A DNA stretch of 64,000 bases from Pelovirga terrestris (GCF_014773365.1 NZ_JACWUN010000003.1:186001-250000), one strand, 5' to 3'; counted from the first letter of the stretch, positions 19,036 through 27,571 are shown. The notes: generated from the sequence alone by a model not told the origin. Numbers and translations: made by a program.

Positions 19036-19655
19036 GGCAGCCCCTCCAGAGCGCGGGCAAGATAGTCCGTAACGGATTGATGTCCCTGACAACTTTTCGG
19101 CATGCAGAGTTGCAACAGTGAACATTGCTCACATTTCTGTGAATAGATCGCCTTTGGCGTTATCCCACCGGCAATTAGCTGGTGTGTGTTCTGAATTGTT
19201 GCGCTGGTCAGGCCTCTGAGGTTCTTGTCGAGCGCGATCTCCTTGCGCCGGCGTTTCTGCCCGTAGTAGAGGGCACCCTGGGGGATTTCAACCTTCAGCA
19301 TTTCCTCCAGACAGAGGGCCTGGGCACAGAGTTGCACTTCGTCGCACGAGTCGGCTTTGGGGCGACCGCGTTTATACTCCACTGGCAGCACACTGCCGTT
19401 ATCATGAAACTCAACCACATCTGCTTGCCCGCTCAAACCGTAATGGGCAGAGCAGATCGACAGGGTACGTACAACCCGCAGTGATCCTGTTCGTTCGCTT
19501 TTTCCGCTATCGGCACGTTCATGCAGAACCCTGCCCTCGGCAGTGTAGCGATTTTCCGCCCACAGCTGCTCAATGTGGATCAGGGCGCACTGGCGCGGAC
19601 AGAACAGGTAGTGCTGAAGGGCGGAAATCATGATGTAGTCGGATTCTGCGTACAT
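19032..19655 (-). CDS. cas4: CRISPR-associated Cas4 exonuclease
   Basis: RecB-like nuclease with an iron-sulfur cluster, 207 residues, that trims prespacers and checks PAMs before integration. Cysteines are in CPRQC (19-23) and in the C-terminal cluster Cys175, Cys178, Cys184, Cys189. Nuclease residues Asp79 (GQADVVE), Glu93 and Lys95 (PVEYKRG) are in place. It starts one base after the stop of the inserted four-helix-bundle gene and has no clear Shine-Dalgarno of its own, so its translation may now depend on that gene. Confidence 0.95.
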   Translation of the reverse strand: MYAESDYIMISALQHYLFCPRQCALIHIEQLWAENRYTAEGRVLHERADSGKSERTGSLRVVRTLSICSAHYGLSGQADVVEFHDNGSVLPVEYKRGRPKADSCDEVQLCAQALCLEEMLKVEIPQGALYYGQKRRRKEIALDKNLRGLTSATIQNTHQLIAGGITPKAIYSQKCEQCSLLQLCMPKSCQGHQSVTDYLARALEGLP

Positions 19656-19656
19656 A

Positions 19657-20145
19657 TCAGTCTTTACGTAATTGTTTTTGATAATCTCTGTTCAACTGTT
19701 CCATCAGCTCCTGTGCCTCCGCCTGCCGACGGTAAGTGTTTTTCGATTTTTCCGTTAGATGACGAGTGCCTTTGATGTCCGTTTCCTGTAACGAAAAGGC
19801 CCAACCACCGAGCTGACGCGAAATGCTCCGCGCCAGCGATTTCAGATCTGAAATTTGAGATCTCAGATGATTAAACGCCGCCATGCGTTCAATCACATGG
19901 CAGATTGATCGCACTTCACCAGCGGAACCTTTGGCGTAATACAAAAACTGGATCAGCTCCGGGGTTGTGCCGCGTTCGAATCCTTCCGCTATGTTGTTCG
20001 ACACCGACAGAGAGGCCCGCTGAATCTGGTTGGCAATGTCACCCCGTCCGCGAAAAGCGGAATTTTCCGTCACCTCAAAAACCTTTACGGTCAAGTCCAC
20101 TCCGGACTTCCAAACCGGTACATCCTCAAAATTTTCGTATTTCAT
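19657..20145 (-). CDS. Four-helix-bundle protein, S23/IVP family
   Basis: All-helical protein of 162 residues resembling the proteins encoded by 23S rRNA intervening sequences (S23/IVP, related to Avd of diversity-generating retroelements). Signatures are YENFEDVPVWKSGVDL at the start, then FRGRGDIANQIQRASLSVSNN and IAEGFERGTTPELIQFLYYA. The function of free-standing members is unknown. The C-terminal part is longer and more charged than usual. It has replaced the usual cas7-cas4 junction, and its upstream DNA is packed with palindromes. Its own coding DNA near 19838-19862 repeats the same TTTCAGATCTGAAATTTGAG theme, so gene and flanks form one repeat-rich unit. ATG at 20145 follows GAGGGG. 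Confidence 0.85.
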   Translation of the reverse strand: MKYENFEDVPVWKSGVDLTVKVFEVTENSAFRGRGDIANQIQRASLSVSNNIAEGFERGTTPELIQFLYYAKGSAGEVRSICHVIERMAAFNHLRSQISDLKSLARSISRQLGGWAFSLQETDIKGTRHLTEKSKNTYRRQAEAQELMEQLNRDYQKQLRKD

Positions 20146-20160
20146 CTTTCCCCTCTCGCC

Positions 20161-20261
20161 GTTGTGCATAGCGCTGCACAACGGCTATTTCAAATTTGAA
20201 ATTTCAGATCTCAGAACATTGACAGCAGCCTCTGTGAAATATGCAATCTGAGATCTGAAAT
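20161..20261. repeat. Palindrome cluster upstream of the S23-like gene
   Basis: Two perfect inverted repeats. GTTGTGCA / TGCACAAC is at 20161-20168 and 20175-20182. ATTTCAGATCTCAG / CTGAGATCTGAAAT is at 20201-20214 and 20248-20261. TTTCAAATTTGAAATTTC between them is itself partly palindromic. Related sequence recurs inside the adjacent gene. Similar motifs accompany many S23-family genes, from memory, and suggest a small inserted unit. Confidence 0.75.
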
Positions 20262-20285
20262 CGCCTGTCGCATGTGCGACAGGCG
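20262..20285 (-). terminator. GC-rich hairpin after the cas7 remnant
   Basis: Perfect inverted repeat CGCCTGTCGCA / TGCGACAGGCG with a two-base centre, immediately after the cas7 remnant stop. It lacks a clear T-run, so it may be a processing or stability hairpin, or part of the repeat cluster beside it, rather than a true terminator. Confidence 0.5.
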
Positions 20286-20430
20286 TTACAGTTTCTCGAT
20301 TATCTCAACCCCCGCCGGGGCCGTGCCGACCGTCACGTCATAATCCTTGAACGACCGCGCTGGACCTTCGGTGCGGTTGTTGCGTTTGATGTCGATCAGG
20401 TCGAAGAGTTTGTGCGCGGGGGCGTTGCCG
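20286..20430 (-). pseudogene. cas7: cas7 (csd2, type I-C) 3' remnant
   Basis: Only the last ~43 codons remain, reading GNAPAHKLFDLIDIKRNN and ending in PAGVEIIEKL, which resemble the C-terminus of the type I-C backbone protein Cas7 (Csd2). The 5' end is fused out of frame to the broken cas3 near 20430. The remnant has no start of its own. Type I-C order is cas3-cas5-cas8c-cas7-cas4-cas1-cas2, so a single deletion from within cas3 to the end of cas7 explains the structure. Confidence 0.8.
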
Positions 20431-21211
20431 CAGCGTGATCCAAAGCAAAAATCAAAGAAGAAAGAGTTTTGCCGCCACCGGTTGGAACCGTCAGGGAAAA
20501 AATCTGCGGTGGTAAATCTGCCTTGATGCGGCATTGTGTCAGGATTTCGTGACGATACTGATTGACCGATGTTGGTGCTGCTCCCTTAACAAGATCGACA
20601 AGGTGATCATCCAATTTCTTTTTCAGTTCTGACATCTGGCCCGAGATTACAACTGGTCTGTCAGCATTTTTCTCAGGATCACAGAAAGCCTCGGTATCAA
20701 GAAAATCGGCATCAACTAAGCAGGAAAAAATCATCCGGGCAAAAAAAGTCAGGCTGAAACCGACAGGGTCTTTACTGTTTAACCGAAATGGTGGCAAAAG
20801 ATCCCTCTTATTATCGACAACTGGGATCAACTCGGCATCCTCTGGAACCTTGCCGTATTTGAGGCGGTAGTGAAGCTCCCTTTCCTGCAAACCACCATCC
20901 GGCAAACCACCATGGTGTCCGGCAATTATGTAGGAGATTAGCAGCCCGAGACGCCCTCCAAACTCCTGCGCCAATCTTGCCCCGAATGTCGAATGATCGA
21001 CCCGCTCAGGACTTCCTTCCAAACGTCGCTGGAACGCTGCAGTCGCTTTTCCGGCATCGTGCAACAGACCAGCCATCCGCCCCCACTCCCCAGCGTCAAA
21101 GACAGAAGCAAACTCCTCCGCCAATTCCGCCACTCCCAACAGATGCTCTTCCAGCCCCTGCCAGTCCGACTTATCCGGATTATGCCCGGAATGCGCATAA
21201 TATTTTTCCAC
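20396..21211 (-). pseudogene. cas3: cas3 5' half: HD nuclease domain, truncated
   Basis: Frame of 271 residues against roughly 730-800 for an intact type I-C Cas3. The HD nuclease domain is complete: His7, the HD pair at 51-52 (LLHDAGK), DHSTFGA and AGHHGG. The helicase then begins with Walker A PTGGGKT (residues ~243-249) and reaches SSLIFALDHA before native sequence ends. The last dozen residues are out-of-frame cas7 DNA. All later helicase motifs are missing, so DNA unwinding and interference are impossible, though the HD domain might still fold. GTG at 21211 follows GAGGAG by six bases; ATG further up has no site. Confidence 0.9.
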
Positions 21212-21297
21212 CACTCTCTCCTCTGCCCCTCGCCCAACCACCCTACCCCACCCGAGTGTCAATCAAAGTCACACCTCTTAACAAAAACGACAAAAAA

Positions 21298-21339
21298 ACC
21301 GCAACGCACCGGCTTTTGTTTCAGCCGGTGCGTTGCGGT
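21298..21339 (-). terminator. Strong terminator between dcu transporter and cas3
   Basis: Perfect 17-bp stem ACCGCAACGCACCGGCT / AGCCGGTGCGTTGCGGT with an eight-base loop. On the minus strand it is followed by a run of T (21291-21298). It should end transcription from the dicarboxylate transporter before the cas operon. Confidence 0.88.
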
Positions 21340-21437
21340 TATGGTTGTGGTTCTGTGTGTTCATGCCGCCCCCCTTCGCCAAGAGGGATGTTAACTTTTC
21401 GCGGGGGCATAGGCAAGCATAGCTTTATTAAACGGCA

Positions 21438-21470
21438 CCGCCCCTTGCATCATATAGACGCAAAGGGCGG
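21438..21470 (-). terminator. Hairpin just after the dcu transporter gene
   Basis: Stem CCGCCCCTTGC / GCAAAGGGCGG with one mismatch, 27 bases past the transporter stop. There is no T-run, so it is more likely an mRNA 3'-end stabiliser or a weak terminator upstream of the strong one at 21298. Confidence 0.4.
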
Positions 21471-21496
21471 CAATAGCACTCTGAGCAGTTTTCCCT

Positions 21497-22825
21497 TCAG
21501 CCAATCACGACCATAGCAATAAGATAACCGACGATACAGGCGGTGGGGACGGCGATCAGGCCGGGCACCATGAAGCTGTGGTTGAAGTACCATTTGCCGA
21601 TTTTTGTGGTTCCGGAACTGTCGAAGTTGACGGTAGCGATATCCGACGGATAGTTGGGGATGAAGAAGTAACCGTAGGATGATGGCATAATCGCGATCAG
21701 CAGGGCCGGCGGCAGGCCCAGGGACAGACCGACGGGGAGCATCATCCGGCAGGTTGCGGCCTGGCTGTTAACTACGACAGAAACGATGAACATGGCAAAG
21801 GCGAAGGTCCAGGGGTGGTTGGTGACAATTTCAGTGATACCGCCCTGAAAGCTGGGCAGGGCAAACTTGAAGTAGGTGTCACTCATCCAGGCGATACCAA
21901 AGATGGCGATGGCGGCAACCATACCGGATTTAAATACCACCCCCTCGGGAATCAGCGATGCTTTGGTTTTGGTAACGATCAGAATCAGACCACCGAAAGC
22001 CAGCATCATCATCTGAATGATAACGGCCATACCGATCGGTTTATCTCCCACATTGAGAGTACGCAACTCGGGAACCATGGCGACGACAACAATGGAGGCC
22101 AGGGCCAAAAGAAAGATCAACACCGCAGTGCGCGCCGAGGTCGGCAGGGTTTCACCGAGGGTTGTCGCGGTGGTTTCTTCAATCCGCTTTTTCCACAAGG
22201 GATCTTGCAGACGACGCTGATATTCAGGGTCTTTCTCCAGATCCACACCACGACGCATACTGTAAAGAGACATGAGCAGTACTCCGGCCAGGGTGCCCGG
22301 TACCGTGACCATGAGAATCGACAGCAGGGTCAGGTTGGGAACCAGATCGGTCATCTGCGACAGGTAGTAAACAACAGCGGCTGAAATCGGGCTGGCGGTA
22401 ATGCCCATTTGTGATGCGACCGAGGCTGACGCCATGGGGCGTTCCGGGCGGATGCCATTTTTCAGGGCAACGTCGCCGATGATCGGCATGATGGTATAAA
22501 CGGCATGGCCGGTACCGAGCATGAAGGTCATGGTGTAGGTAACCAACGGACCCAGGATGGTCACCATTTTCGGTTTGGAACGCAGCAACCGCTCGGCGAT
22601 CTGCAGCATGTATTTGAGACCTCCGGCCGCTTCCAGAATGGCGGCACAGGTGACCACGGCAATAATGATCAGCATAACGGTAATCGGTGGACTGGTGGGT
22701 GGCATTTTAAAGATAAAAACCTGAATGCACAGACCGATGCCGGAAACGACGCCGAGACCGACACCGCCATAGCGGCTGCCGACATAGAGAATCAGCAGCA
22801 AGAAAAAAAACTGGATATACAACAT
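21497..22825 (-). CDS. Anaerobic C4-dicarboxylate transporter, DcuA/DcuB family
   Basis: Inner-membrane carrier of 442 residues with about 11-12 hydrophobic segments. The sequence AAGGLKYMLQIAERLLRSKPK and GPLVTYTMTFMLGTGHAVYTIMPII is characteristic of DcuA/DcuB, which exchange fumarate, malate or aspartate for succinate during fumarate respiration. DcuA and DcuB cannot be separated by eye. AAGGAG lies six bases before the ATG. A DcuSR-like two-component pair is encoded directly upstream on the same strand. With the palindrome at 22936 this implies dicarboxylate-controlled expression. Confidence 0.92.
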   Translation of the reverse strand: MLYIQFFFLLLILYVGSRYGGVGLGVVSGIGLCIQVFIFKMPPTSPPITVMLIIIAVVTCAAILEAAGGLKYMLQIAERLLRSKPKMVTILGPLVTYTMTFMLGTGHAVYTIMPIIGDVALKNGIRPERPMASASVASQMGITASPISAAVVYYLSQMTDLVPNLTLLSILMVTVPGTLAGVLLMSLYSMRRGVDLEKDPEYQRRLQDPLWKKRIEETTATTLGETLPTSARTAVLIFLLALASIVVVAMVPELRTLNVGDKPIGMAVIIQMMMLAFGGLILIVTKTKASLIPEGVVFKSGMVAAIAIFGIAWMSDTYFKFALPSFQGGITEIVTNHPWTFAFAMFIVSVVVNSQAATCRMMLPVGLSLGLPPALLIAIMPSSYGYFFIPNYPSDIATVNFDSSGTTKIGKWYFNHSFMVPGLIAVPTACIVGYLIAMVVIG

Positions 22826-22935
22826 GGCAGACTCCTTGAGGAAACAGGTGAACAGTAAGCCGGGAGCAGAAACCCCGGGACCTTGTTGTCACCAGACTAG
22901 GAGTCGTTGATCAAACTGTAAATATTGTGGAATTA

Positions 22936-22953
22936 AAAAGAATTTATTCTTTT
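22936..22953 (-). promoter_or_regulatory. Palindromic candidate operator of the dcu transporter
   Basis: AAAAGAAT-N2-ATTCTTTT is a perfect 8-bp inverted repeat in AT-rich DNA, about 110 bases before the transporter start. The size and place suit a binding site for the neighbouring CitB/DcuR-type regulator. No experimental consensus was applied. Confidence 0.4.
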
Positions 22954-23001
22954 GCGGGGATTATGATGATTGTGTTCACGACCAAAATAACAGGTGCCCG
23001 T

Positions 23002-23700
23002 TTAGCGATTGCGCACATAGCGCCGTTCCGGGCGACCGACAACACCGTAGAGCAGGTCGGCAGTTAAATACCCTTCCGTGGTTAAATATTCCAGATAACG
23101 GCGCGCGGTGGAGCGACTGGCACCGATGGTCTTACCGACATCTTCGGCACTCAAATCAACTACCCGTGGATCAGCAAAAGCCTGCCGCACCTTGTTCAGG
23201 GTTAAGGGGTCGATCCCTTTGGGCACCGGCATGGAACCTGCGTCCGCCGTCACCGGAATCTGCGCATGCAGGAACCGATCAATATCTTTTTGCTCCAGGG
23301 AGGACCCACTGTGGGAGGCCAGATGAAGGGTACGGAAATTCCGCAGCGACTCCTGAAACCGCGGAAAAAATACCGGCTTGACAATATAGTCGAACACGCC
23401 GCCGCGCAGGGCATTTTGCAGGGTGGCCATTTCGCGCGCGGCGGTAATCAGAATCACATCGCAGGGCTGATCACCGGCACGGATATGGCGCAACAGATCC
23501 ATGCCGTTGCCTTCAGGGAAGAACAGATCGAGCAGCACCAGATCGGGCTGCAGCACCTCAATCATCTCCAGCGCATCGTCAATCCGCACGGCGATACCGA
23601 CAACCTCGAACCCCTCCAGCTTAGCGACAAAACGCTGATGCAGATCGGCAATGCGCAGATCATCCTCCACCACCAAAACTCTGATTTTTTCTGCGGTCAT
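23002..23700 (-). CDS. Response regulator, CitB/DcuR type
   Basis: Protein of 232 residues. An N-terminal receiver (VLVVEDDLRIADLHQRF, phospho-acceptor Asp in PDLVLLDLFFPEGNG, Lys in YIVKPVFFP) is joined to a C-terminal DNA-binding region with a helix-turn-helix like CitB/DcuR (VGKTIGASRSTARRYLEYL). It should be phosphorylated by the sensor encoded just upstream, with which it overlaps by four bases (ATGA), and should activate the dicarboxylate transporter gene that follows. Confidence 0.9.
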   Translation of the reverse strand: MTAEKIRVLVVEDDLRIADLHQRFVAKLEGFEVVGIAVRIDDALEMIEVLQPDLVLLDLFFPEGNGMDLLRHIRAGDQPCDVILITAAREMATLQNALRGGVFDYIVKPVFFPRFQESLRNFRTLHLASHSGSSLEQKDIDRFLHAQIPVTADAGSMPVPKGIDPLTLNKVRQAFADPRVVDLSAEDVGKTIGASRSTARRYLEYLTTEGYLTADLLYGVVGRPERRYVRNR

Positions 23701-25316
23701 CCGTTGGCCCTTTGCTGTTTGGGAATCATCACGGTAAATAAAGCTCCACCAAGCTCCCCCTGGCCGTAGGTAATTTCCCCTTGCAGTCGGGTAACCGCAT
23801 GCTTGACCAGAGGCAGTCCGGTGCCGCGCCCCGTCCCTTGTTTGGTTGTCACGCCCAGATCAAACAGATTCTCAGCAATGGCAGGAGCAACGCCTACGCC
23901 GGAATCTTCCACTTCAATCACCAGGTCGGGTCCCAGATCGGTCAGATACAATCGAACCAGCATCGTCTCGCCTCGCTCGCGCACCGCTTCAAAGGCATTG
24001 TTCAGCAGATTTCCAAGGATGGTTACCAGCGCGTCACGATCCAGATGGGAGGGCAGATCAACGAAGGAATTCTGCGGATCAAATTCCATCGTGATCTTCA
24101 GCTCGCAGGCGCGGTTGTATTTACCCAGGATCAATCCGGCAATCACCGGATCAGGAACCGCCTCAGCCAGGGTGCGCACCAGTTCCTGATAGCCGCTGGA
24201 CTCGTTAATCACCAGATCAAGGGCTTCCTGATAGGCTTCGAGCTGGAGCAATCCGGCGATGGTGTGCATCTTGTTGGAATACTCATGGGTCTGGGTGCGC
24301 AGCAGTTCGGAATACTCCTGGACGTGGGTGAGTTCCCGGGTCAAACGGTCGAGTTCATCCTTGGGGCGGAAGCTCACCACCATGCCACCATCCACATGCT
24401 GCAGTGGAACAATGTTGACCAGCATCACCCGTCCGGCCAGGAGCATCTCCTGATCGAGCACTGGTTTTCCGTCCGCAAGAGCTTGCGCCAGATCGGGGCA
24501 GGGACAGACTTCGGCCAGAGGCCCCCCGCGCAGATCATCCATATCGCTACGCTCAAGGTATTTCAGTGCGGCGGCATTGACAAAGGTCAGATATCCACGC
24601 CCGTCCACCGCGATAATCCCTTCACGTACCGCTCCGATAATCGCACTGCGCTCCTTGAACAGGGCTCCGATCTCATGGACTTCAAGGCCCATGATGGCTG
24701 CCTTCAGGCCACGGGCAATGAGGGTTGCACCAAAGACACCAAACAGCAGGACAATCGCAACATAACCGATAATTTCATTGCGTTGTGACCGGATCTGATC
24801 ATTGATCTGACTGGTCAGATAACCCACCGCGACAAAACCGATTACGCCCCCATCACCATTTAGGACCGGGACAATTCCTCGTAAGGACGGGCCAAGGGTG
24901 CCGACCGCTGCGGAAACGTACGATCGTCCTTCGCTCAGGGCCGGGCCAAGATCTCCCCCAACAAAAGCCCTGCCAATCCGATCCGGCTCCGGGTGGGACA
25001 GACGAATTCCCTCGCGGTCACCAACGACGACATATTCCGCTCCGGTAACGGCGCGCAGCTTCTCGGCAAAAAGCTGAACAGATGCCACATCCCGGTTTTT
25101 TATCCCCGCTATAACCACCGGGTTTATCGCCACCGACTGGGCAATGTTCAGTGCTTTGCGTCCGAGTTGTTCGCGCAGGGTGCGCTCGGAAAAATCGGAA
25201 AACAAGGCTCCGATCAAACTGACCAGCATCATCAGCAGAATCGTCACGAGCAAGCTGAGCTTGACCTGCAGGCGCCGGGGCAAAAGGCGATCAATTAACT
25301 GGAACAGTGCATCCAT
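23697..25316 (-). CDS. Sensor histidine kinase, CitA/DcuS type
   Basis: Protein of 539 residues. Between two membrane segments lies a PDC/Cache sensor with the citrate/dicarboxylate-binding pattern GIRLSHPEPDRIGRAF, GGDLGPALSEGRSY and GTLGPSLRGIVPV. A cytoplasmic PAS domain (EGIIAVDGRGYLTFVN) follows, then the DcuS-type kinase H-box with the phospho-His in THEYSNKMHTIAGLLQLE, and HATPase motifs DSGVGV and GTGRGTGLPLV. It likely senses C4-dicarboxylates or citrate outside the cell. ATG at 25316 gives a normal N-terminus; the longer TTG start would overlap the HAD gene. It follows the HAD gene by 31 bases. Confidence 0.9.
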   Translation of the reverse strand: MDALFQLIDRLLPRRLQVKLSLLVTILLMMLVSLIGALFSDFSERTLREQLGRKALNIAQSVAINPVVIAGIKNRDVASVQLFAEKLRAVTGAEYVVVGDREGIRLSHPEPDRIGRAFVGGDLGPALSEGRSYVSAAVGTLGPSLRGIVPVLNGDGGVIGFVAVGYLTSQINDQIRSQRNEIIGYVAIVLLFGVFGATLIARGLKAAIMGLEVHEIGALFKERSAIIGAVREGIIAVDGRGYLTFVNAAALKYLERSDMDDLRGGPLAEVCPCPDLAQALADGKPVLDQEMLLAGRVMLVNIVPLQHVDGGMVVSFRPKDELDRLTRELTHVQEYSELLRTQTHEYSNKMHTIAGLLQLEAYQEALDLVINESSGYQELVRTLAEAVPDPVIAGLILGKYNRACELKITMEFDPQNSFVDLPSHLDRDALVTILGNLLNNAFEAVRERGETMLVRLYLTDLGPDLVIEVEDSGVGVAPAIAENLFDLGVTTKQGTGRGTGLPLVKHAVTRLQGEITYGQGELGGALFTVMIPKQQRANG

Positions 25317-25347
25317 CCGGTGTTTCCGCCCTGTTGGCAACAACTGA

Positions 25348-25965
25348 TTAGTTCGCAAAACCAGTCAACTTGTACAAGCAGTCTCTGGTAGCCGCCGGAT
25401 CACGATGGACAAAACCCTGCCATCCACAAGCGATGGCACCCTGGATATTTTCTTGTTTGTCATCAATAAACAAGGTGTATGCGGGCTCAAGGGCAAAGCG
25501 CTGTTGTGCAGCGTGGTAAATGGTGGCGGCGGGCTTCATGGCGCCGACCTCAAAAGAGGCCAGGCGGTCGTGACAATAGGTATCAAGTGCGTAGGTTGCT
25601 GACAGAAAATCCCAGTGGAGCTTGCCAATATTGGAGAGCAGATACACCGGATAATGGTTTTTAAGCTCAGCCGCTAATTCAAGCATTTCAGGTATCGGAG
25701 CAAAGAGACCGTTCCAGGCTTGCATCAATTGTTCTTGAGCCAGGGGCCGGGCGAGCAGGCCATTCATCCCGGCGAGAAAATCGTCACAGGCTAAATAGCC
25801 GTGTTCGTAGTCATGCAATCCGGCCTGCAGCAAAAAATCTTCCACCCTGGCCGCTTGCAGGCCGTGTTCACGTAACAGGGCAAAGAAATCGACATAGCTG
25901 TAATCAATCAGCACCTTGCCCAGATCGAAGACAATATAGTTGACTGGTACCGCTCCTTTCATCAT
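25348..25965 (-). CDS. HAD-superfamily hydrolase (subfamily IA, YihX-like)
   Basis: Cytosolic hydrolase of 205 residues, likely a small-molecule phosphatase. Motif I is FDLGKVLIDYS; the second aspartate of DxD is glycine, as in the YihX-like branch. Motif II is LSNIG, and motif IV is TLFIDDKQENIQGAIACGWQGF. The ATG at 25965 overlaps the stop of the DUF1015 gene (ATGA), so the two are translationally coupled; the frame is open further upstream but would overlap more. Substrate unknown. Confidence 0.85.
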   Translation of the reverse strand: MMKGAVPVNYIVFDLGKVLIDYSYVDFFALLREHGLQAARVEDFLLQAGLHDYEHGYLACDDFLAGMNGLLARPLAQEQLMQAWNGLFAPIPEMLELAAELKNHYPVYLLSNIGKLHWDFLSATYALDTYCHDRLASFEVGAMKPAATIYHAAQQRFALEPAYTLFIDDKQENIQGAIACGWQGFVHRDPAATRDCLYKLTGFAN

Positions 25966-27305
25966 GCTTTTTCCGCTCTGATCCGTCGACATTCAAAATA
26001 AAAGCGCTTTTCGTCGGCCTCGCCCATAGAGAAGGTTTTGCGCGGCAGGGCGCCGTCAAGCACAATGGTCCGGAACAAGTCATGTTTGGAGATGGAAGGC
26101 AGATAGAATCCGGCGTTGTGCTCTTTGCTGCCGAGTTCGGCCACTTCATGATCTCCATGAATATAGTCAATGCGAACCTGCGGGTTAGTACTTAAATATT
26201 CGTCAAGGAAAGCCTGCAAAGAAGCAACCTCAAGGGTGTACTCCGGATCAGCGATATCGCAGGCAAAATAGTGACTCTCCACAACCATCACAAAAGTGTG
26301 CTCCCCCTGAATTTCATCGAGGCAGGCTTTGGCTCCTTTCAAATCACTGCAGGAGGAGATGGTCAGAGGCGTGCCGCGCTGGGCAAAAAAAGTCTCCATC
26401 TGTTGCTTGAGTCCCTCACCATCAACATCAAATAATACCCGGTGAATTGCTTCGAATTCCAACCCCGGATCATGCACATTGACCAGTTCCACCAGGGCAA
26501 AGCGTGCCGGATGATCCATCACCAACTGCGGATCACCAGCCTCTTGTTTGAGCTTTTCCCAGATTGCCTTGGCGGTGGCGAACGAATGATTGCCGTCCCC
26601 CATGGCATAGAGCATGACCTCCCCTTCGACATTATAGCGGGTTCGATAGGATGGCGGATCGGCGAGTTTTTCCAGCGCGGCAACAACCTGGTCAAGCAAT
26701 TCCGGTTGATCAACGCGATACCCCTTCAGCTGCCCACCCTGGCACAGCAGCTCGATATCATAAACCTTCTCCAGCTTCTCCTCGAACAACGGCTCGATCA
26801 CCGTGCACTGCGGGTCATCGATCAAGACCATGATGTGGGGCAGTTCAATCGGTGCATTTTCCCGTACCCGGATACGTGGCGGCAGCCGTTCAACAATGGT
26901 TCCTTCGGTAGCACGAATCAGACTCTTAGAACCTGGGCGATAATCATAACGCTCCAGATCAAGGGCTACCATCAGACCCTTGCGTGAGGGCACGGCAGAA
27001 GTACGGCGATCCACCAGGATCAAACCCGGCGGCTGTTCTTCCAGAACCCCTTGCGCCAGATAGCTTTCCATGGTGCGGTTGATCGCCTGGATGCGCTCCT
27101 CAACGTCCGCATCTTCAAGGTAGACTTCCGGCAGGGTCAACCGTAAGGTCGAGGGCGCCAGGCCAACCTGCTCGTCCAGATGCCGCCAGTAGTCACGGTC
27201 GGAGGTATACTGATCGCAGGCAATCACCGCCCAGCGCTGCATGTCGACCCCTTTTTTCGGTAGCAGAATTTTTGGCACCTGCAAGCCGATATGTTCATAA
27301 ATCAT
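25962..27305 (-). CDS. DUF1015 family protein
   Basis: Protein of 447 residues matching the DUF1015 family, which is widespread in bacteria, often near serine or phosphate metabolism genes, and has no settled function. Recognisable stretches are RWAVIACDQYTSDRDYW near the N-terminus, ALDLERYDYRPGSKSLIRATEGT, and YAMGDGNHSFATAKA in the centre with the conserved DGNH. ATG at 27305 follows GGAAAGGAAT. It is upstream of, and overlaps, the HAD hydrolase, which suggests the two act on related phosphorylated metabolites (inference). Confidence 0.85.
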   Translation of the reverse strand: MIYEHIGLQVPKILLPKKGVDMQRWAVIACDQYTSDRDYWRHLDEQVGLAPSTLRLTLPEVYLEDADVEERIQAINRTMESYLAQGVLEEQPPGLILVDRRTSAVPSRKGLMVALDLERYDYRPGSKSLIRATEGTIVERLPPRIRVRENAPIELPHIMVLIDDPQCTVIEPLFEEKLEKVYDIELLCQGGQLKGYRVDQPELLDQVVAALEKLADPPSYRTRYNVEGEVMLYAMGDGNHSFATAKAIWEKLKQEAGDPQLVMDHPARFALVELVNVHDPGLEFEAIHRVLFDVDGEGLKQQMETFFAQRGTPLTISSCSDLKGAKACLDEIQGEHTFVMVVESHYFACDIADPEYTLEVASLQAFLDEYLSTNPQVRIDYIHGDHEVAELGSKEHNAGFYLPSISKHDLFRTIVLDGALPRKTFSMGEADEKRFYFECRRIRAEKA

Positions 27306-27354
27306 GATTCGATTCCTTTCCTTCCAACATGATTGAATGATAGGTAGAGCCATT

Positions 27355-27508
27355 GTAACTAGTTACTACCGTCCTTGCGCAGGATCGAGGTTCCTGTGGC
27401 AAGGGTGTTAGTCGCCAGGGACGGCGACAACAAGCGGTCATGGATGACCCGGCGGGAAACAATCGCGTCCCTTGACATAGAATCCCCGAGCCGGTGCTGA
27501 ACATATAC
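27355..27508 (+). repeat. Dispersed structured repeat, copy C
   Basis: Same element as at 5916. It contains TCCTTGCGCAGGATCGAGG, CCTGTGGCAAGGGTG, the central stem GTCGCC-AGGGAC-GGCGAC, GGGAAACAATCGCGTCCC and the right end CCGGTGCTGAACATATAC. The left end is degenerate (GTAACTAGTTACTACCG). It lies between the DUF1015 gene and the cobalamin promoter. Reading frames through it share peptide sequence with other copies only because the DNA is repeated. Confidence 0.8.
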
Positions 27509-27571
27509 GAACAATCTAACATTTTTACATATTTCAACCACCCTTGAAAACACCTACCGGAGGATTAATTC

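Noticed and set aside
22893-22935. FNR-type site (TTGATCAAAC near 22906) before the dicarboxylate transporter
   Set aside because: Only one half-site fits; the second half does not match ATCAA at the needed spacing.
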